NCBI GenBank assembly: GCA_963845445.1
Contig: CAWJSE010000002.1
Coordinates: 1,488,001-1,552,000 of the forward strand
DNA length: 64,000 bases
Direction of reading: 5' to 3'
Source: JABDBL01 sp963845445
Lineage (GTDB): Bacteria; Cyanobacteriota; Vampirovibrionia; Obscuribacterales; Obscuribacteraceae
The position numbers and the translations under genes were made by a program. Each line of letters opens with the position of its first letter. Positions within the stretch are counted from its first letter, which is position 1. Positions 8,798-17,344 of this stretch are shown one piece after another. Below the pieces are notes generated by a model. It did not search any database, had not been told where the DNA came from, and saw only the letters and a program-made list of their open reading frames with translations.

Positions 8798-9709
8798 ATG
8801 CAAAGGATAAAAGCTCTCATGAAATTAGCACCGCACAGAAAACTCAACCACTTAAATAGATTTATATCTTGTCTTTTCCTTATGGTCATTACCATCGCTC
8901 TCACCTCCTGCGCCAGCTCTCCGGCAATACAAAGCATGAAGACTCAGTCGGTATATGATCGGGTAATACAGTCAGGCATAATTCGCGCCGCCTATGTCAT
9001 CTATCCGCCTTATTGCATGAAAGATCCTAATTCGCATAAGTTAAGTGGCATCGGTCCTGAGGCTCTAGAATTAATTGCTAAAAAGTTAGGTCTGCAAGTC
9101 AACTATACAGAAGAAGCGGGTTGGGGAAATATGGTGGAGGGATTAAATACCAATCGTTATGACATACAGGTCATGCCCGTTTGGACCAATGCTGCTCGTG
9201 CAAAAGTTGCTTGGTTTTCTAAACCAACAGCTTATAATCCTTGCTTTCTATACGCTCACAAAGGAGATCATCGTTTCAGTAGACATTATGAAAGAGCAAA
9301 TTCGCCTGATATAACCATATCTACCATTGATGGCGAAACCGGTGCGGTTATAGCCGAAGCGGATTTTCCTAAAGCAAGACGATTATCCATGCCACAGATG
9401 ACTGACATAACTCAAAATTATCTCAACGTGGCTACTAAAAAAGCGGATCTGGTTATTAGTGAACCTGGTATGGCCGGAAGATTTATGAAACAAAATCCCG
9501 GCACCTTGGAGATAGTTGATGCGACACACCCGGTGCGAATATATCCGGGTTGTTGGCTAATAAAAAGGGGCGAGAGTGAATTTAAAGAAATGATAGATAT
9601 TGTTCTTGATGAAATAATCAATAGCGGACAGATGGATCGCATTATCTATAAATATGAAAAGGATCCACTTGCCGTTTTTCCTGTCGCAAAATCTTATCGC
9701 AGTAATTAA
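8798..9709 (+). CDS. Family-3 solute-binding lipoprotein (paralogue 6)
   Basis: Up to 303 residues. The start may be the ATG at 8798 or the one at 8819 (MKLAPHRK), which gives a more usual leader length. Lipobox LTSC is followed by ASSPA. Motifs: YDRVIQSGIIRAAYVIYPPY, where the Cys usual after R in sisters is Ala (RAAYV versus RCGYL), so a presumed lobe-1 cysteine is lost. Then EAGWGNMVEGLNTNRYDIQV and C-terminal VLDEIINSGQMDR, closer to the leftward copies than the two genes just upstream are. This suggests shuffling or gene conversion between the two arms. Confidence 0.86.
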   Translation: MQRIKALMKLAPHRKLNHLNRFISCLFLMVITIALTSCASSPAIQSMKTQSVYDRVIQSGIIRAAYVIYPPYCMKDPNSHKLSGIGPEALELIAKKLGLQVNYTEEAGWGNMVEGLNTNRYDIQVMPVWTNAARAKVAWFSKPTAYNPCFLYAHKGDHRFSRHYERANSPDITISTIDGETGAVIAEADFPKARRLSMPQMTDITQNYLNVATKKADLVISEPGMAGRFMKQNPGTLEIVDATHPVRIYPGCWLIKRGESEFKEMIDIVLDEIINSGQMDRIIYKYEKDPLAVFPVAKSYRSN

Positions 9710-9753
9710 CAACCAATTCGCTGTCAATTTATTTTAATAGAATGGAGTGCTAA

Positions 9754-10512
9754 ATGTCGGAACAGAAAAAAATAAGTATTGTTGGATTTGGCCGCTTTTG
9801 CCAGCTTCTAACTTCCATTTTGACTGCCGATTTCAAGGTTCAAGTTTTTGATAATGATTCCAAATTGAAGGTAAACGCTACCGAGCTTAACGCAGAATTT
9901 GTCAGTCTCGAAGAACTTCTGCAAACAGAAACAATATTTTATTGCGTTCCCATATCTAGCCTAAAAGCAGTGGTTACCGCCCACTTGCCTCTATATCAAA
10001 AAACAACTGACAACAAAACTATTATTGATGTATTGTCGGTTAAAAGTTATCCAAAAAAAGTCTTTGAAGAATTACTTCCCTCAAATTATCAAATTCTATT
10101 AACCCATCCCATGTTTGGCCCCGATAGTGTACGAGCCAAAGGGTTAGCTGGTCAAACTATTGTTATCGATAAACACCGCAGCTCTGAAGAAACTTTTGCT
10201 TTCTGGAGCAATTATTTCGCTCATAAAAAACTAAATGTAGTGGAAATGAGCTCGGAGCAACATGACCGGTTAGCCGCCCAGAGTCAAGGCGTAACTCATA
10301 TCATAGGTCGAATTCTGGACGAGTTCGGTTTTGAGCCAACCTCAATCGATACTCTTGGTACAAAGAAATTGCATGAAATCAAAGAACAAACCTGCAATGA
10401 TACCTGGCAATTGTTTGTCGATTTACAAACACTGAACCCATATACAACAGAGATGCGCACTAAATTGGCCTCGTCTTTCAATAGCGTTTTAAAACGCATA
10501 GAATTGTTTTAA
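9754..10512 (+). CDS. tyrA: Arogenate/prephenate dehydrogenase family protein
   Basis: A 252-residue NAD(P)-dependent dehydrogenase for the last steps of tyrosine synthesis. The N-terminus has the Rossmann fingerprint IVGFGRFCQLL. A conserved THPMFGPDS segment near residue 125 and the QSQGVTHIIGR helix are typical of the compact plant/cyanobacterial arogenate dehydrogenase branch. There is no chorismate-mutase or ACT domain. A GGAG ribosome site lies about 8 bp upstream of the ATG. It ends 13 bp from the convergent methionine/folate gene. Substrate preference (arogenate or prephenate) is inferred from the branch only. Confidence 0.8.
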   Translation: MSEQKKISIVGFGRFCQLLTSILTADFKVQVFDNDSKLKVNATELNAEFVSLEELLQTETIFYCVPISSLKAVVTAHLPLYQKTTDNKTIIDVLSVKSYPKKVFEELLPSNYQILLTHPMFGPDSVRAKGLAGQTIVIDKHRSSEETFAFWSNYFAHKKLNVVEMSSEQHDRLAAQSQGVTHIIGRILDEFGFEPTSIDTLGTKKLHEIKEQTCNDTWQLFVDLQTLNPYTTEMRTKLASSFNSVLKRIELF

Positions 10513-10525
10513 AAGCATTCCTAAG

Positions 10526-12493
10526 CTAATGACTAAGCATTGTCTTTTTCAGCTTAGCTAAGAGCGAACACATATCATCATGGCGTCCAAAGGATGGCAC
10601 AAGATAAACACCCTCACAGTAGGGACGAATTTCTTCTAAGAGCTCGAAAGCCAATTCAAGACCAACTTCCGCACCTTGCTCCTGTGCTTTCTCCATTTGT
10701 TTTCTTATATGTTCCGGTATTGAAATACCTGGCACCTCATTGTGCAAATATTCGGCATGCCTGAAACTATGTAGCGGCATAATACCTACTAAAAGTGGCG
10801 CTGGACAATCACCAAAAGCATCCAAAAACCCAGTCAAATCAGATTTTTCATAGATAGGCTGTGTCATAACAAAGTCAGCACCGGCATCAAGTTTGCGCTT
10901 AAACCTCTCTATTTCTGCTTTACGGTCTTGGGCATTAGCATTTAACGCACAGCCAATAGAAAGATTGGTTGCCGAGCCAATAGAACCGCCAGCAATATCA
11001 AGACCTTTATTTAATTGATTGATAATTTTAATCAACCCCACCGAATCAACATCATAAACAGCGGTGGCATGCACATAATTGCCTAGAGCTGGCGGGTCGC
11101 CAGTTAACGCAAGTATATTATTGATACCCAGAGCCTGGCATCCCAGCAAGTCTGCCTGAATACCCATTAGATTGCGATCACGCGTAGTGAAATGAATAAT
11201 TGTTTCCACACCAACCGACTTAGTGATTAACTGACAAGTAGCCATCGACGACATACGCACCCTGGCCATCGGACTATCACCGACATTAATTGCATTAGCC
11301 CCCGCTTTCACAAGTTGTTCAGCGGCATGAATAAGTTTCTTTGCCACTGGACCTTTAGGTGGGTCCAATTCAACACTAATAAAAAATCCACCGGTCTCAT
11401 CACCTTTAGATTTTTCTTTGATTAGTCTAAGCCGCTCAGCCAGAGTCCTGGCAATGATTTCAACGTTCGAATTCTTAGATATTGCCAACCTTTCACTTTC
11501 GCGGTTACCAACAAAAATAGGCTCGTGCGTCTGCTCTGCTATAAGTTTTTTACTTGCATTATCTTCCTTAAAACTAACTAAATATTCATCGAGCATTATG
11601 CGCATGGCCCTAATATGCTCTGGTGTTGTGCCGCAGCAACCACCCACCAATTGAGCTCCCATGTGAATATACGGCTCTACATAAGAAGCGCAATATTCCG
11701 GACGACTAGAGAACTGATAGCGTCCGCCCGTTAAGCTAGGCTGTCCGGCATTTGGTAAACAAGAAAAAGTCAGTTTTTCGGATGAAATACCATGTCGTTT
11801 AGCTGCTTCAGTCATTCTGATAAGACTATCAAAAAGGGGTCCCGGACCAGCACCACAATTAATACCAATTACATCCGGTGCCAAGTTTCCCATGTCCACG
11901 ACTAATTTAATAGCATCTTCCGGGGTAGCACCAAATAATGTGTGCCCCTCTACAGAAAAACTGAGCTGGCCCACTACCGGCAATTTTGATACGGCTCGGG
12001 CAGCCTGAACGGCAATTTTTAACTCCTCAAGCGAAGACATCGTTTCGATGATAAATAAATCTACTCCGCCTGCTAGCAAAGCCTCCATCTGCTCTTTATA
12101 AGCATCTAATAATTTCTGAGCAGTCATTTCGCCCAAAGGCATGAGCAATTGTCCGCTCGGTCCTACTGCTCCAGCAATAAAAGCTGGTTTACCCACAATT
12201 TCTCTGGCGTTACGTGCAATTTTCGCTGCTGCAATATTTAGCCTTGATACATGATCCTCAAGCCCATAACTTGCCAGCTTTATACCATTGCCCGAAAAGG
12301 AATTTGTTTCGATTACATCAGCCCCAGCATTCAAATAATCAATATGTACTTGCAACACAAGATCGCTTCTTGTTTCATTGAGTTGTTCAAAAACGCCTTC
12401 CGTTGAAGCACCACGCGCATAGAGCAGGGTACCTATACCACCATCAGCTAATAATGGTTTATTGTGAATAGCTTGTAAGAAGGGATGAATCAT
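10526..12493 (-). CDS. Bifunctional homocysteine S-methyltransferase / methylenetetrahydrofolate reductase
   Basis: A 655-residue two-domain enzyme. Residues 1 to about 310 form a homocysteine methyltransferase barrel with the zinc ligands GINCGAGPG and GGCCGTTPEHI. From about residue 360 a flavin MTHFR domain begins (FFISVELDPPKGP, later ALTGDPP and DFVMTQPIYE). The layout matches the YitJ-type fusion, which links one-carbon units to methionine synthesis. The 5' end faces the integrated element: the left att palindrome starts 48 bp upstream of this gene's ATG, so its own promoter region now abuts foreign DNA. It was probably divergent from lepA before insertion. Confidence 0.92.
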   Translation of the reverse strand: MIHPFLQAIHNKPLLADGGIGTLLYARGASTEGVFEQLNETRSDLVLQVHIDYLNAGADVIETNSFSGNGIKLASYGLEDHVSRLNIAAAKIARNAREIVGKPAFIAGAVGPSGQLLMPLGEMTAQKLLDAYKEQMEALLAGGVDLFIIETMSSLEELKIAVQAARAVSKLPVVGQLSFSVEGHTLFGATPEDAIKLVVDMGNLAPDVIGINCGAGPGPLFDSLIRMTEAAKRHGISSEKLTFSCLPNAGQPSLTGGRYQFSSRPEYCASYVEPYIHMGAQLVGGCCGTTPEHIRAMRIMLDEYLVSFKEDNASKKLIAEQTHEPIFVGNRESERLAISKNSNVEIIARTLAERLRLIKEKSKGDETGGFFISVELDPPKGPVAKKLIHAAEQLVKAGANAINVGDSPMARVRMSSMATCQLITKSVGVETIIHFTTRDRNLMGIQADLLGCQALGINNILALTGDPPALGNYVHATAVYDVDSVGLIKIINQLNKGLDIAGGSIGSATNLSIGCALNANAQDRKAEIERFKRKLDAGADFVMTQPIYEKSDLTGFLDAFGDCPAPLLVGIMPLHSFRHAEYLHNEVPGISIPEHIRKQMEKAQEQGAEVGLELAFELLEEIRPYCEGVYLVPSFGRHDDMCSLLAKLKKTMLSH

Positions 12494-12540
12494 ATTTCAA
12501 TCAATTCAAAATAAATGCGTAAAGATTTTGATTAGACCTC

Positions 12541-12565
12541 ACTGCCTGGTAATATACCAGGCAGT
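12541..12565. repeat. Left attachment site (attL), palindromic core
   Basis: A perfect inverted repeat with 11-bp arms (ACTGCCTGGTA and TACCAGGCAGT) around ATA. It contains the 16-bp sequence that recurs at the right boundary. Viewed as tyrosine-recombinase core sites, it is two inverted CCTGG half-sites flanking a 7-bp overlap (TAATATA). The arms extend further here than at the right copy, as expected if one half came from the chromosome and the other from the element. Confidence 0.7.
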
Positions 12566-12678
12566 CTATTTGGTATAAATATAGGCACCCGTGGAGCTTG
12601 ACGGCATTTTTAGTGCTGCTTTACTACTTTCGTTATCTAACGTCATTTGGCGTTTTCCGGCTTCACTTGATAACCAAT

Positions 12679-12699
12679 TTGGCTACAAATTTGGCTACA
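12679..12699. repeat. Left tandem TGGCTACA site (candidate integrase arm site)
   Basis: Two copies of TTGGCTACA lie in tandem, 12 bp apart, 119 bp inside the left att core. A 21-bp near-copy (two mismatches) occurs at 24722-24742, just inside the right end. Paired short direct repeats near both ends are what arm-type binding sites of lambda/Tn916-like integrases look like. Confidence 0.5.
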
Positions 12700-12767
12700 G
12701 TTTATTTGACAGTTTTGTAGGGCATAATAAACCGTGGCGTATCTCATAGCAGATGTATTTTACCATT

Positions 12768-13142
12768 ATGCACAAGTGTCAAGTACAACCAGGGCAACAA
12801 CAAGCATGGTACAGCATACAAGCCGCCGCCGCTTATTTGACCATAGGGCAGACAACTATTCGCATGGCTATCCGTAATAGGGAATTAAAACATACCCGAT
12901 TTGGCAAAAGCATCAGAATAAAACACGAAGACCTTATAAAGTGGGTAGATGAACAGACGAAACCCACTCTGGCTGAGCTTAAAGCAAAAGAGCATAGTGG
13001 TCAGTTCAAACGTAGACAGCCAGTTCCCTACAAGATTGAAGGCAGGAGAGGTAGGCCACCGTTATGGCCGCCAAAGACAATTGATGATTATCGGAAATTG
13101 GCAAAACGCATTGAGAAAAAAATGTTGAACGAAGAACAGTAG
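12768..13142 (+). CDS. Excisionase-type helix-turn-helix protein with AT-hook-like tail
   Basis: About 124 residues from the ATG at 12768 (an ATG at 12753 is also in frame). The domain WYSIQAAAAYLTIGQ through RIKHEDLIKWVDE is a MerR/excisionase-type winged helix. The basic stretch RRGRPPLWPP near residue 95 resembles an AT-hook (core RGRP). Its place immediately inside the left boundary, with the integrase at the far end, suggests a recombination directionality factor. It may equally be a plain transcription regulator. Confidence 0.6.
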   Translation: MHKCQVQPGQQQAWYSIQAAAAYLTIGQTTIRMAIRNRELKHTRFGKSIRIKHEDLIKWVDEQTKPTLAELKAKEHSGQFKRRQPVPYKIEGRRGRPPLWPPKTIDDYRKLAKRIEKKMLNEEQ

Positions 13143-13216
13143 TTTCAGCCAACTGATTTATGACTTAACGATGACCGCGGGCAATTTAATTGTGATGATG
13201 TAGATGCAGAATTGAC

Positions 13217-16081
13217 TTATCTTCTACTTAGCTGTACACCATTTCCTGGATTAGCAGCTAACGTATATCCGGTCGCGTGATTTCCCCAGCGGGCGGCATC
13301 GTTATAAGACATTTCAAACTCGCCACGATATGGTCTGGGACCCCAAGGTGATTGGCCATCATAGTTATACGGTGCTATGGCTTCAACCGGTTTTCCAAAT
13401 GATGAGTCTCGCATAGTAAATGTCTGTCTCTTATCATCAAAGCCGGTAATAATATTAGCATGCCAGTAATTTACGCCCTCGGGTTTATAAACGAATAGCA
13501 CGGGGGATTCATGTGTACGCAAGAAAGTCTTGATGTTGTCCACGTCAGTAAGGCTCATCACACCGTTTGATCTTTGAGTTCCTTCACCTCCGGCGCTGTA
13601 TAGAATATGTTTATTGTATGGAGGCAAATCGCGAGAAATATTGCTTGCGCTGGTCGAAAGTGCGGGGCTTGATGTCCAAGACTGATCCCTATAAGAGCTA
13701 AACGGCATATTTGCGTCTCTCACCAGTCCACCTGTATATAAGAGATCAACTACATCGGTATAATCATTGTTCAAACTGAAACGCTTCCTGGTTTCTATAG
13801 TCCATTGCTCTGAAAGGTCATTAGGACCGCCGACCTGAGGATGGGTGATACCAGCGGATTTGTTGAGGAGAAATTCAGCGATTCCTGTCCCTGCCATATA
13901 CAGGCAATTCCCACCGCCAAGTTGATCTGGAGAAGGGAGCATATAGCCGCTTAAGTGAAAAGACGTGTCCGTAGATTCATTAACAGATTTTGGTGTTGGC
14001 ACTGAGTCTGAGGAACTGGTTCGGATATCGGTGCGAGTCGGTGTAGTTGGACTAGATTCTCTAGCTCTTGGCTGTTGAGTATTTGACGGCTGTACTGTAG
14101 CTGGTCTACCAACAGGTGGTTGCGATCTAATTGCTGGAGGAGGTTCAGCAACAGGTGGTTGCGATCTAATTGCTGGAGGTTCAGCAACAGGTGGTTGTGA
14201 TCTAATTGCTGGAGGTTCAGCAACAGGCTGTCGATCTGTGCCTCCGTTGGGAGTATTCGTAGCTTCTCTAGAACGAACAACAGGATGCTGTTTAGTTTCA
14301 GGATTCAGATTACGCCAAGCATGCCTTAACTCGTTAATGGCTTTATTTTCTGGGCCAACGGTGTGTTCTCCACTAAAATGACCTTGGCCATTGAAATGCC
14401 GGACAGTTGTAATATCATTCGGATGTAGAAATAATTGCTGTAATTCAGTTCGACCATTAGGATGCGAAGTTTCGAAAACCGCTGTTGGACTATTTTGCTG
14501 TCCGATGCTGCTTTCTACTGTGTATGCTCCTGTAGATTGATCTAAGTGATGTACGCCTTGTGTAGCACTCCATATCTTTCCATTATTATCCTTACAGGAC
14601 CAATCCTTTGTATCTGGATGAAGCTCATGGGTAAAAGTAAGTTCTGGATGGGAATGTGGATTGTTCACAATTACCTTAGATGGCTCACTAGAATTTCCAC
14701 TGTACTCAAACTTACGCGTTTTATAACCTGCTATTTCAGTGAAACGACCCTGATCATCGAATCTATATGATGGCCTTCCTTTTCCGGTCAATAACTCTGT
14801 TCCATCACCTCGTACGATTACATCACCTTTTAGTTTATCGCTATAAGAAACATTACCATTGGCATGAAGGCGGATGTCTTTGCACTCACTAAGAACTCTA
14901 CCTTGGCTATCTTTTGCCAAAAATTCTGCTCCTGCGCCTTTTCTGCTCCAGGTGATTGTTTGGCCATTTTTGACTCTTTCATAACTCAAAAGCTGTTTAT
15001 GACCTTCACTATTTTTGGTGTCACTGTATTTGATATTTTTTAGCTCTACGCCATTGCCTAATGTTAAATGTGTAACATCATTATCTTTATCCACCTCTAT
15101 GGTAGCCCCAAGCGAATTTGTTTTACCATTAGCTGTTTTGGTCGGTATATCAGATGATGTTTTTTCGTTTACCTTAAGTTTTTCACCATGAACTGGAGTA
15201 GAGTGGTCAGCACCAGTCCCGGCAGAGGTACGATATTGTTTTGGTACTTCAGAGACTCGTCCGGTTCTATCTACACCAACGAAACGATTTAAATCCCAAT
15301 CGAAAACGGTATTATAGCCCGGCATCTGTGGAGCATCAGCTCTACCAGTATCACTAAATTTTCCAGTTCGGGGATCTACATATGGTCTGAAAGCAACTTC
15401 TTGTGGATTGATCGGTTTTCCACTTGCATCTTTTGCTTCGTATTTTGTCCATAATGGTATTTCAACCGATGAACCATTTATTGTTCTTGTTACCGTTTTT
15501 GGCTTTCCTGAAGCATCTACTGCCTTGTCAAAATATTGATTGTGAACTCCGTTGCTGTCTGTTCTTTCATATCTGATTGAAGAAATGTCTGAACCTTGGC
15601 CAGTGTAAAAAAGTTTATTACCATTGTGCCAATCTCGAACTCCGGTTGCGTTATTCCCCCTCGAAAATGGCGGTCTATGGGTAGTTGCATCTCTATTAAG
15701 GGCTAAGTCTCTAGAAGTTATGGTTCTTCCATTTCCATCCAGCCCTGCAACTTTAGCAAAATTTCCACCCAACTGACCCATAACTAAGCGGTCTATCCCT
15801 TTGGCATTTGGGTTTGAATTTAAAGAACTGGCGATTTCATAAGGCGAAAGTCCATCCCTATTCTTGTCAAATGATTTTAATCTGTCATTTCCCCATTGAA
15901 GCTGAAGTTGAGGTAAAACGCCAGGTTTATCCTTGAAGCGGGCATTAAATAAGTCCCGGCCTTCTTTAGTTGCGGCAACTTTTTCAATTTCAGGGTAAGC
16001 AGAAGACCAATTACCTTTGTTGATGTCGCCTTCTATCTTAGTAAGGTCTTTCTGAATGTCTTGGTTTGGTCCATCGCCCAT
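13217..16081 (-). CDS. Large mosaic protein: EF-hand-like loops, YD-like repeats, Pro-rich linker, papain-like domain
   Basis: About 954 residues from the ATG at 16081, chosen for the GAGG site upstream; an earlier in-frame start at 16129 adds 16 doubtful residues. Order: two calcium-loop-like motifs, DKNRDGLSPYE near residue 72 and DGNGRTITSRD near 115, each one residue shorter than a classic EF-hand; about 450 residues of short beta-repeat text with RHS/YD flavour (DDQGRFTEIAG); a proline-rich tandem linker (about 620-680); and a C-terminal papain-like domain. In that domain Gln720 and Cys726 keep the papain Q-C spacing of 6, with His874 (YWHANIITG) and Asp892 (RDSSFG) in the His and Asn places. 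No signal peptide is evident. Possible roles are a secreted toxin-like or surface protease effector. Substrate is unknown, and no immunity gene is obvious nearby. Confidence 0.6.
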   Translation of the reverse strand: MGDGPNQDIQKDLTKIEGDINKGNWSSAYPEIEKVAATKEGRDLFNARFKDKPGVLPQLQLQWGNDRLKSFDKNRDGLSPYEIASSLNSNPNAKGIDRLVMGQLGGNFAKVAGLDGNGRTITSRDLALNRDATTHRPPFSRGNNATGVRDWHNGNKLFYTGQGSDISSIRYERTDSNGVHNQYFDKAVDASGKPKTVTRTINGSSVEIPLWTKYEAKDASGKPINPQEVAFRPYVDPRTGKFSDTGRADAPQMPGYNTVFDWDLNRFVGVDRTGRVSEVPKQYRTSAGTGADHSTPVHGEKLKVNEKTSSDIPTKTANGKTNSLGATIEVDKDNDVTHLTLGNGVELKNIKYSDTKNSEGHKQLLSYERVKNGQTITWSRKGAGAEFLAKDSQGRVLSECKDIRLHANGNVSYSDKLKGDVIVRGDGTELLTGKGRPSYRFDDQGRFTEIAGYKTRKFEYSGNSSEPSKVIVNNPHSHPELTFTHELHPDTKDWSCKDNNGKIWSATQGVHHLDQSTGAYTVESSIGQQNSPTAVFETSHPNGRTELQQLFLHPNDITTVRHFNGQGHFSGEHTVGPENKAINELRHAWRNLNPETKQHPVVRSREATNTPNGGTDRQPVAEPPAIRSQPPVAEPPAIRSQPPVAEPPPAIRSQPPVGRPATVQPSNTQQPRARESSPTTPTRTDIRTSSSDSVPTPKSVNESTDTSFHLSGYMLPSPDQLGGGNCLYMAGTGIAEFLLNKSAGITHPQVGGPNDLSEQWTIETRKRFSLNNDYTDVVDLLYTGGLVRDANMPFSSYRDQSWTSSPALSTSASNISRDLPPYNKHILYSAGGEGTQRSNGVMSLTDVDNIKTFLRTHESPVLFVYKPEGVNYWHANIITGFDDKRQTFTMRDSSFGKPVEAIAPYNYDGQSPWGPRPYRGEFEMSYNDAARWGNHATGYTLAANPGNGVQLSRR
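14108..14230. repeat. Coding tandem repeat (Pro-rich linker)
   Basis: Three imperfect copies of a 36-39-bp unit inside the mosaic-protein gene encode repeats of VAEPPAIRSQPP; one copy has an extra Pro codon. The repeat separates the beta-repeat region from the papain-like domain. Unit number is likely to vary between strains. Confidence 0.7.
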
Positions 16082-16141
16082 AACGACCTCATTATTTATG
16101 TGACATGAGAAGCAATTTCTTAACAGCACCTCACTGTATCA

Positions 16142-16484
16142 TAGGAGTTAAGGATGAGCTTAATCAATACGTGAAATCACGAAAAACAAAATTAATAAAA
16201 TCAATATGGTTTCATATATGATTAAACTTGACCTTAAGCATTAAGAGTTTAATGCTATTCTGTGATTAATTTGTGAGCAAAGCGGTCAAATAGACTAATT
16301 ATTTTTACTAGCTTGCACCACATATGAAACATATTAACGTGTAAGTTATAGAAGACCTTTGTCCCTAAAATGACCGGTTTAAGGACTATCTGGGTATAAG
16401 CTCAACGTAGCAATGAGGGTTTCGTCCACGAAAAGCAATCTAATCCGTGCATCTTTTTCAGGACAAAATCAATTGCCAGTCAAC
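16142..16484. other. Non-coding gap in the element
   Basis: About 340 bp with no supported gene on either strand, between the start of the mosaic-protein gene and the PIN-domain remnant. It should hold the mosaic gene's promoter (leftward), but I found no clear -35/-10 pair, terminator or RNA structure. Confidence 0.4.
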
Positions 16485-16793
16485 TTAATAAGCTCGGAAA
16501 GCGCCAATAAATTGTGGAACATGTTTCTCAAGATTGCTGAGTAAAGAATCTAAGCTCCAGGCTATATCTTGCGCTTGCTCTTGTAAGATTCTTTCAATGG
16601 TTGGTGAGTGCAGTGATAAAAGATATAGTAAATATTGGTCAGGGTGCTGAGGTTCAATGCTGTATTCTTCCAAACCTTTAAAACCATCAATGTCGAATGT
16701 TGTAATGACTTGTGCCTGAGCAACAATAGCTGCTACTTGCTCTATTAGGTTTACTATGGCAGCCGTTGAGCAAACCGTCCTGAAGGGTCATTT
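16485..16793 (-). pseudogene. C-terminal remnant of a PIN-domain (VapC-like) toxin
   Basis: An open frame from just inside the RES gene's end encodes AQAQVITTFDIDGFKGLEE, then SIEPQHPDQYLLYLLSL, then LSNLEKHVPQFIGAFRAY. This is the last third of PIN-domain ribonuclease toxins: an Asp after ITTF, then the GIEAQHPDDFLL-type segment and an alpha-helical tail. The N-terminal half, with its first catalytic acids, is absent, and no ATG or GTG is suitably placed; a TTG at 16673 would give only 62 residues. It overlaps the RES gene's last codons. It is likely the stump of a second toxin, perhaps replaced when the RES pair was inserted. Confidence 0.6.
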
Positions 16794-17344
16794 ACTTGCA
16801 CATAAGACGGGTTGGTAAGCTTATCTGTCCAGATCAGTAAGTTAGCTTCCTCATTTTGTATAGTTGATGGAAATTTTATTGCTTGAAAATAGTTACTTTG
16901 ATAAGCAACCTCAGCTAAAATATGGGTTGGCACAATAGCATCTACAACCATTTGCCATTGCCAGTTAGCAGTCAATTCTTTTATTGTTGTCCCAAGCAGG
17001 AATTGTATTTCCTGAACAGTCAAATCAAGAATTTGTTCTATGTGTACGCTTAAATTTAAAATTACAGTAGGTGGTGCTTGCTGTTGTGCCACTGCTGTCA
17101 CGGAAGCTAACATTTGATTAGCTTCAAAATAAGAAGTTGCAGGATGCTCCGATACATATAATGCGGGAGGGCCACCAATTGGTGTAAATCTTTGACCTGA
17201 GATACGTGGCCCTGCATCAAATAATGGTTGAGGTGGAACAAAGCCAAATAGTGCTTCTAGTTCAATGGAGCGAAACACATTGCGTGTGTAAGATTGAACA
17301 GGTGCTTTTGCTAATGCCTTAGCTAGAGCAGATTTATCAAACAT
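16754..17344 (-). CDS. RES-domain toxin
   Basis: About 196 residues starting at MFDKSALAKALAKAP. The start is fixed by a one-base stop/start overlap (TAATG) with the upstream antitoxin gene, so the two are translationally coupled. RES features: an N-terminal Arg in SYTRNVFRS, the block GQRFTPIGGPPALYVSEHP followed by SYFEA (conserved Glu), and a C-terminal LLIWTDKL then NDPSGRF. RES toxins (MbcT, ParT) attack NAD+ or ADP-ribosylate a metabolic enzyme. Gene order is antitoxin then toxin, as in known Xre-RES pairs. Confidence 0.82.
   Translation of the reverse strand: MFDKSALAKALAKAPVQSYTRNVFRSIELEALFGFVPPQPLFDAGPRISGQRFTPIGGPPALYVSEHPATSYFEANQMLASVTAVAQQQAPPTVILNLSVHIEQILDLTVQEIQFLLGTTIKELTANWQWQMVVDAIVPTHILAEVAYQSNYFQAIKFPSTIQNEEANLLIWTDKLTNPSYVQVNDPSGRFAQRLP

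Noticed and set aside
12706..12734. TTGACA upstream of the excisionase-like gene as a promoter
   Set aside because: No -10 lies at 16-18 bp; CATAAT is only 11 bp away.
13951..14280. Leu/Gln-rich frame (repeats of LLLNLQQLD) opposite the mosaic gene's linker
   Set aside because: It is a shifted reading of the tandem repeat in the mosaic gene, on the same strand; no independent start or family match.
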